From contig NC_045139.1 of NCBI RefSeq assembly GCF_008831285.2, positions 13,250,354-13,314,353 on the forward strand: 64,000 nucleotides of DNA, read 5' to 3'. A model generated the notes under the pieces. That model did no database searches. It saw nothing but the letters and a program-made list of their open reading frames with translations, and had not been told where the DNA came from. Of this stretch, positions 35,489-46,800 are shown in pieces. Made by a program: the position numbers and the translations under genes. How positions within the stretch are numbered: the stretch's first letter is position 1; each line of letters begins with the position of its first letter. Source of the DNA: Nymphaea colorata. Its lineage: Eukaryota > Streptophyta > Magnoliopsida > Nymphaeales > Nymphaeaceae.

Positions 35489-36276
35489 CTGCAGAATTAC
35501 CTTTTACAGCTCCTGGTTCTTGAACACCTAATCCCCATACGTGCTATTCAAATATAATGTGCTGAAACAGCAAAAGGAATAACATCACCAGACTTGCAAA
35601 AAAGCTTTTCTGCATTCATCAAATACTAACAAAAAAAAAATTTGACAACTCAAGGTCCAGCAGAAGAAATTCAAAAAAATCCGTCATGTATATCATTGAT
35701 ACTGCTAATAAGATTTGTTTATGCAGCTATGCTCCTTCACGAGGTTCCCCAAATCCTAAAAAAAAAAAAGACAAACTCCACAAAGAACCAGCAGAAGCTA
35801 CAAACTCAGAACCAAAACCCTGAGGTTCTCTTACACTTTTAGTTATAAAGAGCGAAACAAGAATTGATGCGTCGATTTTGTTACCAATAAAAGTCATCCA
35901 AAAACCCAGCTCAATATCTGTCCAGAGTGTTCTCAAAAAGCGTCAAAAAGACGAGAATTCACACTATTACCCATATCTACGGCAAATGCTTACCCCAAAA
36001 AGGGTTTCAAAATCGAACAAACGAAAAAAAGATGAACTGCAAGCCTCCATGAAGTCTCAGCATCTCCTCGAAATTTCACGAAAGGGAACGTCAAAAAGCA
36101 TCAAAATCGAATCCTAGAAGCCAAATTTCGAAAATTCTAACTCCAAATTTTTAAATTCGATTGAAAATTAGAGTGAATCTCCAGAACCTCGAATCGTGAA
36201 ACAGCGAGATCAACGAGAAGACCGAGAATTCCATCTCATTCAAAAGTAGAAGGGTGCAGTCCCCAGAAACGCGTAC
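35489..36276 (-). other. Probable 5'UTR intron of the MYOB7-like gene
   Basis: The start codon follows TTCTGCAG plus one base (acceptor at 35489-35491), and an upstream donor CAG/GTACGC lies at 36277/36276, with GC-richer presumed leader exon sequence to about 36550. Inferred only from splice signals. Confidence 0.5.
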
Positions 36277-36559
36277 CTGACAGGGCCAATAAAGACCGTG
36301 GTTTCTCAACGCCGTCACCTCCAAGACCGACGACGACAACACGTGCGGGAGACGAGCGTCTCCGCCACATCCACCTTATAGAGCAAGCGAAAAACGGAGA
36401 AAGAGCAGAGAATAATGATTCCGGCCTCCGGTTGCATCCCGAAAGAGGGCGCCGGCGGAAATGGAGCCGGACAACTTTGTCTCGCAGCAAAAGTTCAACG
36501 CACCGGGAACCCTAAGCCAGGGAAAATGAGGGAGAAATAAAACGGAGGGGAGACACAAG

Positions 36560-39500
36560 CAAGAGAGAATGTCTCCCGGATTTCGCAGGTCAATTCTGCA
36601 AGTACATATTTTTCTATCTTCGTTTTTAACCAAAACTTCAGTCCAGGCCCACCAGGTTGAGAGAAATTTCAGAGGTCCCACTATTTATTCGAAAATTACA
36701 TATACCCCACCAACATCTTCATTCGTTTTTAGAGGTCAAATATATCTCTAGAACATATTTCCATCACCGATCATCCCACAATTTACAGTTTTTCCGTTTA
36801 GGTTCTTCTTGAAATGTTTTAAAAGGAAAAGAAACCTTTCAATAGAGTCATGGATGCTGTGGCGGGAATCGTGACTTTAATGTTTCTAGGCGCACTCATA
36901 TATACGTATAAACGATCAAACATTTAAAAATTAATAAATTTTGTAAAAATTAATAAATTTTGTGAGGCTGGCATGGGACAAGTTGCCCACACCATCCGGC
37001 TCCCTCACGGATTAACTAGCAAATATTGGGCAGTTTGTTTTGACGGGGAATAATTAAATTGAACGGTTCATAATAAAATAAGCTGTTGGATTGTCGAATA
37101 AAAGATTCGTTAGAACAAAAGGCGAAAGTTTAACTAAGCTTCAGCTAGGTGGAGATGACCTTGGCTAATCACAAAGAAGAAATTACTAAAGGGGTGCGGG
37201 AAAAATTTCTTTAAAGATAGGAGGCGATGAGCGAAATTTGTTATTTTTCTTTTTAAGTAATTTTTATGGAATGGAAAGAAAGAGAAGAGATATGTGTATG
37301 CCTTCTCGTGCCGGGAAATTCGAAAAAGGTGGGGTACATCCATGCTGGCTGGCGGTGCGGCGGCGAAAGCATCGCCATGCGCCTGGCTATCCTCTTCTTT
37401 TTTGGGCTTTGCTTTGCTTATCATATTCGCCGGTGGGGTGGATGTTAAAAACAGAGAAAAAGGTCGAGAGGTCGTTCGGCCCGGGTTGGCGGTTAATTTG
37501 CCGCTGGCTCCAGTGCGCGACCCTTTTCTGGCTGTCACTGGCTTAATTAAATCCGACTCCGGTACTCTACTTCTTCACGTCTTATTTGTCCGACATTGCA
37601 TTAAATTAATATGAGAGACTGACTGGCCAGCCACCTATCCCGATGGAACGAGTTGTTCTTCAATAATAAGCAGTCGGCTTCCCATTCATTTCTGCAGTCC
37701 CAATTCTTGTGAAACCTACTCTCAGGAGAAAAGAGCAAAAGAATTGACGTGATTCTGTAACTGTTGTATTGTCTTTTACATCAAAGCTAAAAGTACTAAA
37801 AGTAAAAACGAAAACAAAAGAGAGAGAGAGTACGTATAAATGTAGAACGGCGGCACAGTCAGCAGAATCAGCACAACGCCACTAGAATTTGGAACGTTAC
37901 GCTTTGGAAAACAGAAAGAAAATGGCCCAACGCATCATCTTCGGTCGGCTGCAGTTCCCGGCCGCTCCCCTATTAGTATGGCCGTTCCTTGATTTTCATC
38001 GGCTGCTAATTAAGAGCGACTTTTTTAATATTTATTGGTGTTACAGCTGATGAACTCTCCCATGTCGGGCTAGCTAACTGTGCAGGTTACTCTTTTGGTA
38101 CAAGTATTTATTATATCTCTCTCGATGTTACATGTTATCTTTATCTGTGGTGCGCATGAGTCGTAACATTTAAGTTTCGGCTTCAACGTACAGTAGTAGT
38201 ACTAACTACCAACTTCTCATTCTTGAAACAGATTCTTGCATTCTTCCTTGTGAGGAAAGGTAAATCAGGAAAGTGGATCCCCGTATAATGCAAAAGAACT
38301 TATTTCCTTTTCTGCGCTTGCTCCAAGTTGCCAAACTATAAAGAAGGAAGGCTTGACTGGCTGCTAATTAAAGAAGGAAGTCAGAAGACGAAGCTGGAGG
38401 TAAAGGGAAGAAGGGTGGAGGTCGGATTTCCTAGCTCCCGCATGAAAGGCCCAGCCTTACAAAGCTATATACATACGTTTTCTTTCCTTTTCTTAACATT
38501 TACTACGACCTATTCAACTCAAACGTTGCATTCGCTGTTCAAGCACACAAGAATGGTGCACCAACCTTGAACTCTTCAAGCGTGAGTCACCTTGCGGCGT
38601 CCTTGAGATAGTTCTATATTTGCTACTGAAATCGATTTAGAAAGCCAAATGCTTTAACCAGTTAGTGGATCAAATTGGAAATGGGATCCTTTGTGAATCA
38701 GACTTAATTACTAAGAAAAATGTATTTCAAATTACATAAATATAACTTGCGGAAATCACGAAATTGGGAAAAGTATATAAAAAAAAAATCTAGCATTTAA
38801 ATCATGTAAGATGAAATAGCAACCCAAATGATACCAAAAAGAAGAAGAAAACGATTGAAACTGAAGCCAATCATATAAGCAACCATCAGTTTGACCCATA
38901 TGAAGAACAGCAAAATAAACTCAAACGCTCAATTAACTTAGTCCCACCATCCACACCAACTTTATCATATATTTAGTGAGTCAAAAATTTTTTGGAAGTG
39001 GTGCTCCTGGCCTGGGCAATGAACTTCCTAGCCTTGCTACTGCTACAGGAGTGCACCCAACTCGACACAGAATCAAGAAAGGAACTGATAAACAGGGGAA
39101 CAGAGGAGAGTCGAGAAAGGAAAGAAAATAAAGGCCATGGCCATGAGAAAGGTGACTGACTAAAGATGCAGCGGCTGATAGCACCTTACATTCATTCAGT
39201 TTCGGCCCCAAACTCTTGGACAAGTCAGCAGAAATATGTTGGGAACGGACGGGACAGTGGCGTTTCAGAAGCACTTAAAAACAACGGACTGCGTGGAATC
39301 CTGCTTGAAAAGTTTGCCTGCTTGACGTCGCTTCAATCGCGTCCAGTTCAGTTCTTCGGCCTTTGGTGATTTGTTTGCTGGGAAAGATCCAACGCACGAG
39401 ACGTTGACGTCCCCACGTAGACTGCGAGGTCGGCCAAAAGTTGCGCATCGATGATCAGCAGTAACGTTCTCGCAGCTGAGCGACATAATGGAACCAGTAC

Positions 39501-40577
39501 GTTACGTACAGCAAGCGAACATGTGCTGCTGGAAATGGAAGGTGATTAAGTACCCGCAGCCCCTGCAACGACAAGTGAAAATTCAAAGTTCTCAACAGTG
39601 GTGACGTAGAATCAATCGTGTAGATCAGATTGCCTCTGTGCTCCGCCCGGTCTTTTATATATTGACGAGGTCAGATCAGGTCAGGCCAGGCCCACCCACC
39701 CTGTCCAACTGCACATTGAACCCTGCCTCCATCCATTTACTTCCTTCTTCCATCTTCCTCAACCGACTGGAAGTCATCCATCTACGGTGCTGTCATTTTT
39801 CCTTGTAAAATTCTGAGCCCACAGCCACAGCCATGCTCTCCCTTTCCCTGCTAAATGCGTCAGCTTCCTCAAATCTTTCAGTAGCAACTCTTTCGTATTG
39901 ATACTGGTAACAAGCAATCACCCTTTATTGGAATTCCTTTCCGTCTCACCTACCTACCCTCTCATATAATAAATTATTATTCATATTAATAAATATGGCA
40001 AATTCAGGCAATCAGCGTCATCCTACCTGTGCCTATGGCTATGGATACATTTACTTGCAATAAGACCTTTTAATTAGTTTCTAATGAGGATTAGATCAAC
40101 TTTGAATGAACTTGAATTTATATATCTATCAGATCCATATGTGGCGAAATTTTCTCGATTTCCTGCTGATTATTAATCATTCGAAGAATCTTTCTGAAGA
40201 TCGACGACGGAAACAAGCAATAGTGAGATTCTTAATTAAGTTTTACACAAAATAGTTAGCTTTCAACTACAATCCCTTTGTTTCCGGCAACTCAGTTGCC
40301 CTCTTACTCTGCACTTGTGCTATATTCTGAGTACTGATATCGCTGTTCCATCTTTCTTATTTAACATAACGTGCAAGGAACCAAACCGGACGTCATTGAT
40401 TCACCCGAAACAAAGCGTATTGGGATTTCGTGATGCTTAGATTCGCAAAGGACTTGATCTGCCGCTCAAAAAAATAAAATTTTAAGGAAGAAGTAAGTTC
40501 TACACCAAGGGCTGATTAAAACACGTAACCACTATAAAGAACTAAAGACGACTCAACTAATTAAGAATCTGGGTTGG
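36560..40577. other. Gene-poor region between MYOB7-like and heme oxygenase genes
   Basis: No gene recognised on either strand. A short direct repeat AAATTAATAAATTTTGT occurs near 36926-36962. The longer frames here (for example 37134-37614 and 38981-39274) show no family signature. Confidence 0.5.
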
Positions 40578-40584
40578 TATAAGT
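40578..40584 (+). promoter_or_regulatory. TATA-like box of the heme oxygenase gene
   Basis: TATAAGT lies 40-46 bp before the ATG. If functional, the leader would be only about 10-20 nt, which leaves little room for an upstream coding exon. Confidence 0.4.
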
Positions 40585-40623
40585 AGATCAGCTGTGTGAG
40601 GATCAGTTGTAAGAGAGAAGGGC

Positions 40624-43421
40624 ATGGCTGCGAGAGGGGGGAAAACATTTGTGGAGGAGATGAGGAGCATAGCAATGAAGTTTCATGTTGGGGAGTTCAT
40701 GGATGGCAAATGGGAGCCAACGCTTGAAGGGTATCTCCAATCTCTGGTGGACAGCCAAATCGTCTTCGCCACTCTTGAAAACATTGTCTTGGAGGCTAAA
40801 CACCTCGCATGTAAGTTTTTCTCTCTCTCTTGAGGCCATCCATTCCTGCTTTGATCTCCATTTGCCAGGTGCTACATACGTGAAAGCACAAGGCGCTATA
40901 ATATATTGATCCTTTTATATTTACTCATAAAGTTCTTAATATTAAAATATAACTAAGAAGTTTAGTAAATCGTGGAAACTAACTTGAAGATATGTGTGTC
41001 TTTGTCGAACATTTCAATGTCACATAAGATGATTCGCAGGAAATACCTCTATATATATATATATATATATATATATGAAGTGAAGTGTCTTATCAACCCA
41101 CATAGGCCGATGGGCTTCTTATAAGAGGAGGGCCTTCTGTTTTGGGCCGTCTATTATATCAGGCAGTCTAATCTAATGTTTAACTTTGGTTCTTTGTTAG
41201 TCTTGGATAAAAAAAAAAAAAAAAAAAAATCTTTCTTTTTTTTTCGATACGCAATAGTACCATGCTAGATCGTTTTATGAAATTTTCGGGACAAGATGGA
41301 TAAAAATTAATATTTTCAACATCGCTCGTAATTTAGTTGTCGTGTCCTACTCTTCTTAAAATGATGGGACACTTGTGGAGAGTGCCGCTTGCGCCATCCG
41401 GGTCGCATATGTCTGATTGCCTTTTCTCTTATTTTTCTCAGATGTGGAGCTCCGGAACACGGGGCTGGAAAGGAAGGAGAAGATAGAGAAGGACGTGATC
41501 TGGTTCCAGGAGCAAGGCTACCCCATCCCTACACCGTCGCCCTCTGGAATCGCCTACTCTTCGTATCTGGAAGGAATTTCGATGGGAGATCCCGCTGCTT
41601 TCGTTTGTCACTTCTACAACATATATTTTGCGCACACTGCAGGCGGCCGCATAATTGGAAAGAAGGTTCTGCCGTCAATGAAAGCTCCTTTTTATCAATT
41701 TTCGTTGTCGAAAGTACCTTTTCATATGAACGTCTTTTTCCTCAACTGATCGGTTTCTTCTCTCCAATTTTCCTATACAATTTTTTTAATAATGTTCTTT
41801 ATAACTTCCTTTGATATTCTTTTCTTTTACACAATTCTTTTCCAAATAGTTAACCCTTTCAAGATAAGAATTGATCCAAAAAGTTGCTAAGGGAGCAGTT
41901 ATTACCGTCTCTCTCCATGATGCAATAGGAATTCCTTTCTGAGGTGACTTTGTCTTCCCAACCCTAATTGGGTCCACAATATAACACGACAACTTTTGCA
42001 CCTGTCACCCTTCTATTTTTCAATTGGAGAAGGTCCCACCGGAGATGCGAAATTTCCAGCGTCGTGCTTCTAAAACAAGTCTCAGTAACCTGATAGCATT
42101 TTGCAGGTTTCTAATAAATTATTGAAGAATCATGAACTGAATTTCTACAAGTGGGACGGGGAACTCGGCCAACTGATGCAGAACGCCAGGGAGAGGCTCA
42201 ACCAAATTGCTCAAGTAAGCACTGCTCATTAGTCGTTTAGTCCTTGGCTGGCAAATTCCACCTCCCTTCGTTTCCCTTGTGTTCCTGATGGGATGGTACG
42301 CATGAAATACGGGTTCAAGTGAGTTCATGGGAGGCCATTGTTTTCTGATGGCGGATTCAACTCTGCCGGATGCCAGATGTGTCGTGTCGTGTCGGGTCGG
42401 GTCACTCAAAGTTGAAAACCGATTGGTAGAAAACATGTTACGGGGGCACTATTGCGTGACAGCTGTTACACAGTAAAAGGCATTTTTTCAAAAAAAAAAG
42501 AAATAGTTGTTTAAAACTTTTAAAAAAAACATTTTTGAAAAAAAAATGTTAAAAATGAAAAAAATGCGTTTTTAACCCAGTTTTTTTGTATTTTTTCATT
42601 TTGAAATTTTTTTTTATTTTCTATTTTTTATTTGTTGCAAATTTAAATTCTTTCACTTATTTTATTTTTTATTTTTTAAAAGTTTTTAAAATGTATTGTA
42701 TTTTTTTTGTTTTTTTAATTTTTTTCAAACTCGTAGTATTTATTTTATTTTTTTAATTTTTTAAAAGTTTTAAAAATGTATTTTTTTTTTCAAATTCGTA
42801 GTATTATATTTGAAAAAAAAAAATTCATTTAAAAGTCAAAGACGTTATTTGTAACTACAACTTTTAGTGACAGATTTTAAATTTTTTATTGATGCTGCAG
42901 CATCTGGCAAATTAGAATCCTCCCATTACTGATTTTGATATTTGGACTTAAAAAGGCCTTCGTGTTAAAGGACGCCAATTAAGGGAGGAGGGAGGAGACC
43001 AACCGTCACGAGACTATCACCATGCAGCTCTCCCTGAGTCAGGAAGCACACTTAGCTTTGGCTTATGCAAACACCGCCCATGAGATTTCTTGGTTGCCTG
43101 TCTAACAGCCGAGGTCCAGCCTATAAACAAACAGTGGATTACGTCAGGCTTACGGATTCAAGGATCTGAGTTCTGAATCTGATGTTTGGGTCCCTTATCG
43201 TGCATCTTAAATCTATGCCCGCACATCGTGTTTAAACAGTGAATCCCAAGTAGAATTTACATTTTTATTCTGGCATTTAACAGCAAGAACTTATTGCGTG
43301 CACCTCCGTTTTCTCTCTTTTTCTGCAGAACTGGTCCACAGAAGAAAGAAGACATTGTTTGGAAGAGACCAAGACATCATTCCACTACTCACTTCAGATA
43401 TTAAATTCAATATGGCGCTAA
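40624..43421 (+). CDS. HO1: Heme oxygenase, short form without visible transit peptide
   Basis: Exons: 40624-40810, 41442-41665, 42107-42214, 43329-43421; all phases fit and the product is 203 aa. Plant HO1 proteins are about 280 aa with a plastid transit peptide. Conserved blocks: FVEEMRSIAMKFH with the proximal heme ligand His21, KWEPTLEGYL, NTGLERKEKIEKD, HFYNIYFAHTAGGRIIGKK (the distal-helix glycines), FYKWDGELGQL, and HCLEETKTSFHYS. Heme oxygenase opens heme to biliverdin using ferredoxin, supplying the phytochrome chromophore. Odd points: the ATG is preceded in frame by TGA (about 40591) and by a TATA-like box, so no transit peptide is visible. The loop between His21 and Trp30 has only eight residues, against over twenty in HY1. 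The retained His argues for the HO1 rather than the HO2 class. It may be a divergent or cytosolic paralogue, or a gene losing function. Confidence 0.9.
41050..41076 (+). repeat. (AT)n microsatellite
   Basis: About thirteen AT units inside the first heme oxygenase intron. Confidence 0.95.
42480..42890. repeat. Extremely A/T-rich low-complexity block in heme oxygenase intron 3
   Basis: About 400 bp of A- and T-runs with degenerate repeats: TTTTAAAAGTTTTTAAAATG-type segments near 42674 and 42760, and CAAA(C/T)TCGTAGTA at 42726 and 42791. The left half is A-rich and the right half T-rich on the + strand, so the transcript could fold back. Confidence 0.8.
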
Positions 43422-43826
43422 GTATCACGCAATACCGGAGGCAGAAGCTTTTTACTGAAGGGCATAATACGTAATAACTCAAATTTAAACCTTCCAAAAA
43501 GTTTTGACCCTTCGAATACATATTAAAATGCTATGAAGCACCAATATGTAATAAACCAATTTATGTTGGTCCGTGTGGGTAACTGCCCTCAGTAGCCCAC
43601 ATGTGGCGTGCCCACTGGTATTGTGTGCTCGTACTGGTGTTAAATACAAGGTTTCCTCCAAGCATCTGGAACTGATGGTGTTGATGGTATAGTGTGAACT
43701 CATAAATAAAGTACATTTTTGTTGTTATCTTTCACCAACTCGCACACACCCACACATGAATAATATACTTCACTGTCGGAAAGAATGGGCCGAATGAACA
43801 TTATCATTCAAGGCCAAAGTAGTACA
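43422..43826. other. Convergent 3' interval between heme oxygenase and KIN-12E
   Basis: 405 bp between two stop codons facing each other. It must hold both 3'UTRs; no gene. Confidence 0.8.
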
Positions 43827-46800
43827 TTAATGTCTTACATTGTTAACTAAAAAAGCTTTAGCTTCAGCTACATATCTCTGCGTATCTCCTAGTGCGTCTA
43901 ACTTCACGTTGTCCCCCAATAATTGGTTTGTCTTTTTTACGGCAGCTAGTTTTGCTGCTTCTAGTTCCTTTAATCGTCTCACCCCTGCCTCCAGTTCCTC
44001 TTCCAGGATCTTTTTCACTTCGACCTTACTGTCTATTTCAAAGGTGATGGTTTGGTAGTTCAGTATTAACAAGTGGAGCTCTTCCAGCGCCTCCTCCCTT
44101 AACTGCAGTAGAGATCCTCTTTCTGAAGTAAGATTTTGCAGCTCACAGTTGGCATCCTCTACAGCCCTGTTTGCTGCAGTTACTTCAGCTTCAACGCTTT
44201 GACACTCAATATCCAGTGCCTTGTATTGCACCTTCAGTTGTTCTGCCTCTCTTTTAATGAACTTGATCTTCCCTTCTGCTTGCCTTAGCTCAACTGGAAG
44301 CTTTGTCCTCTCTTCTTCAGCCTTCAACAATTCAGCAGCTTTACCCAGCTGCAACTGTCTGACGTTCTGTGTCAAAAAGGCTGGCTTGTTAGTGCTATCA
44401 ACGAATAATGCCTTCTCTGTTTCTTTCCTCCGATTGTCAGCAGCTTCCAGCCTTGATTTTAGGTTGCTAATGATGTTTTGCGTGGTAATTTCTTGTTCTT
44501 GAGACTTTAAATGTGCACACTTAACATTCTCCATCCGAGCTTGCAGGTCAGCTAAGCACTTCTTCTTTTGATCCAGAAGACATGAAAACTCGCTCAACTT
44601 AGCTCTTGCTTGAGCTTCTTGCTGCTCCAAACGGTGATTTGTTTCATGTAGATTTGACACGTGTGATTTGAAACCGTAGAATCTACTATTGACTCTGGAT
44701 CTGCTCTCCTCGAATTCAGCATACACGAGTTCAATGAATGCAATCTCCCTTTCCTTCATCCAATTATTATCCTCAGCTATTTCAATTTCTTCATGGAGCT
44801 TTTCAATCTCACAGGATGTTTTCTTGATTGTGTCAAAGATACCCACGGCCATCACTACTTCATTGAATTTGTCTTCTGCCAGATGCAACTTCTTCAAAGC
44901 CATGTTTAGTTCCTCCTTCGACACTTGAGCTTCAGCCTGTAGTTTACCTGTTTCTTCACATTCATATCCTACTCTTTTTACTTCATCGATGTTGTTCTCC
45001 ATGGACTGGAGCTTCCTCTTCAGTGCATCTCTTTCCTGCATAGCGTTCTCATATAATCCCATCAGTTTATCATTCTCTTCATGCATTTCGTGCAGCTGCT
45101 CTTCCAGCACTTTGACATCCTTCATGTGAAGGAGATTATCGTGATCTTCATCTACCGTTTCTTCATTAAGTATCCCCTTCATATTTGTATCATCAGCTGA
45201 AATTTTACCTTCATGCAGCTCAATCAGTCCAGCCTTGTTTTCAATCAGAGATTTCAACTTTTTCCGCAATTCATTATTTTCTTTTTCTAGAAAAATGGCA
45301 GTTTCATGAGCTTCAGCTTCCCTCTGGCTAGCAACCGCAATTGCGTCAACCATGGCTTTAAGTTCCATCTGATCAGAGACACTGCTTGCTCCTGGATCGC
45401 ATGTCCTTGACAAGTTGTGATCATCTGTTTTCTGCTTTATTGATTCTTTTATGTTCTCCGTAATCTTCTTCTCTTCCTCAAGCTGCAATACTAAACCATC
45501 AACCCTCCTGTAACATCAGGAGAAAAAATATATATAAACCAGAAGGTATTGAATGAGAAAAAGGAAGATACATGAAGCCAGGATAGAATGAAAATAAGAC
45601 GGGTTAGTCAAGGTCATTAATCATCAAAGAATAGAAAGTAAATCGTCCAATTTCACACAAAAAAAAAAGAAAATAAAGTTTGATATTTTGGTTACTCAGC
45701 CTTACACCACTCTCCAGATTGTGCAATTTTATTCTTTGCTACACCCCGTTAAGGCTTAGATGGAATGTTTTTACTTCAAAAAGCTGTTTGATCTGGTGAT
45801 GGGAATGTAACTTACTAACTTCACTAGTATTCCAATTTAGTTGGAACACCTTGTTCCTGCTAAGGACCATGTCAATGTTTGGGTTTCATGATAATGGAGT
45901 CAATTCAATTAACGAAATAATAAAAATAAGAGCATAAAAGAGTAACCTATAGATACTGTAGCAATTATGTTCAGTGCCAAACCTCTCCAGTTTCTCTTTG
46001 GCATCAAGACAAGTCTTCAGATTTTTGCGTAGCGCCTCAACTTCTCTCTGACACTGAATAACCTACAAAGGATAAATTAATTGGTCAGCGATATCTTTGG
46101 GCAAGAAAAAAAGTGTTTTTGGTGTTCATTTGCACCATCAGTTTCCACATTATAAAATGCCAAAAAGGTAAAGATTTCCAATGCAAAATTTAGAGAACGA
46201 TGATGTATGATGGTTGATAAGTATCAGGAAGTGGAAAGGAACTACAGAATCCATTAGAAGGGCTAGATTTTTCCGAGAAAATAAAGTATGCATGTTTTAG
46301 CTCCCCTAACATGATGTTACTTCACAGGATGCTTTTATGATGAAGATAAAGCTTTCCAATAAGCAAACCTGCACTTGAAGGACTTCATTCTCTTCACGGA
46401 TGGAAGAATAGTCCAGATGCGATGATATATCCTGCCAACAAAATTCACAATAGATAAATGAAAAATGTAAGCACATGCAACAAAAGCAGGAAGACGCATC
46501 CCAAGCGAACTACATCAAACTTATATATGATCTTAATGATCAAACTTCTATACAATCGTAATGAGATGCATTAGCAGTCTAGCATGTGTATGGATGGGAA
46601 AGAAGAATTTAGGACAATATCTAGTCAAAATTATTGATTAATAAATCAAGTGAAGGATTATGAAATCAAATTGAGAATAGCTTTCACAAATTAAATCCAA
46701 AGTAAAGCTTTATGAGTAGCCCTAGGACCTATAGTTCCTTAGTTTGCTAAACTTTCTTTTATAACCTAAACACTTCTTGAGAGTAGAAGCCGCTGCAATC

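Noticed and set aside
43840-44928. Several Ser-rich + strand frames within the kinesin last exon
   Set aside because: Complements of Glu/Lys-rich coiled-coil codons, a usual artefact.
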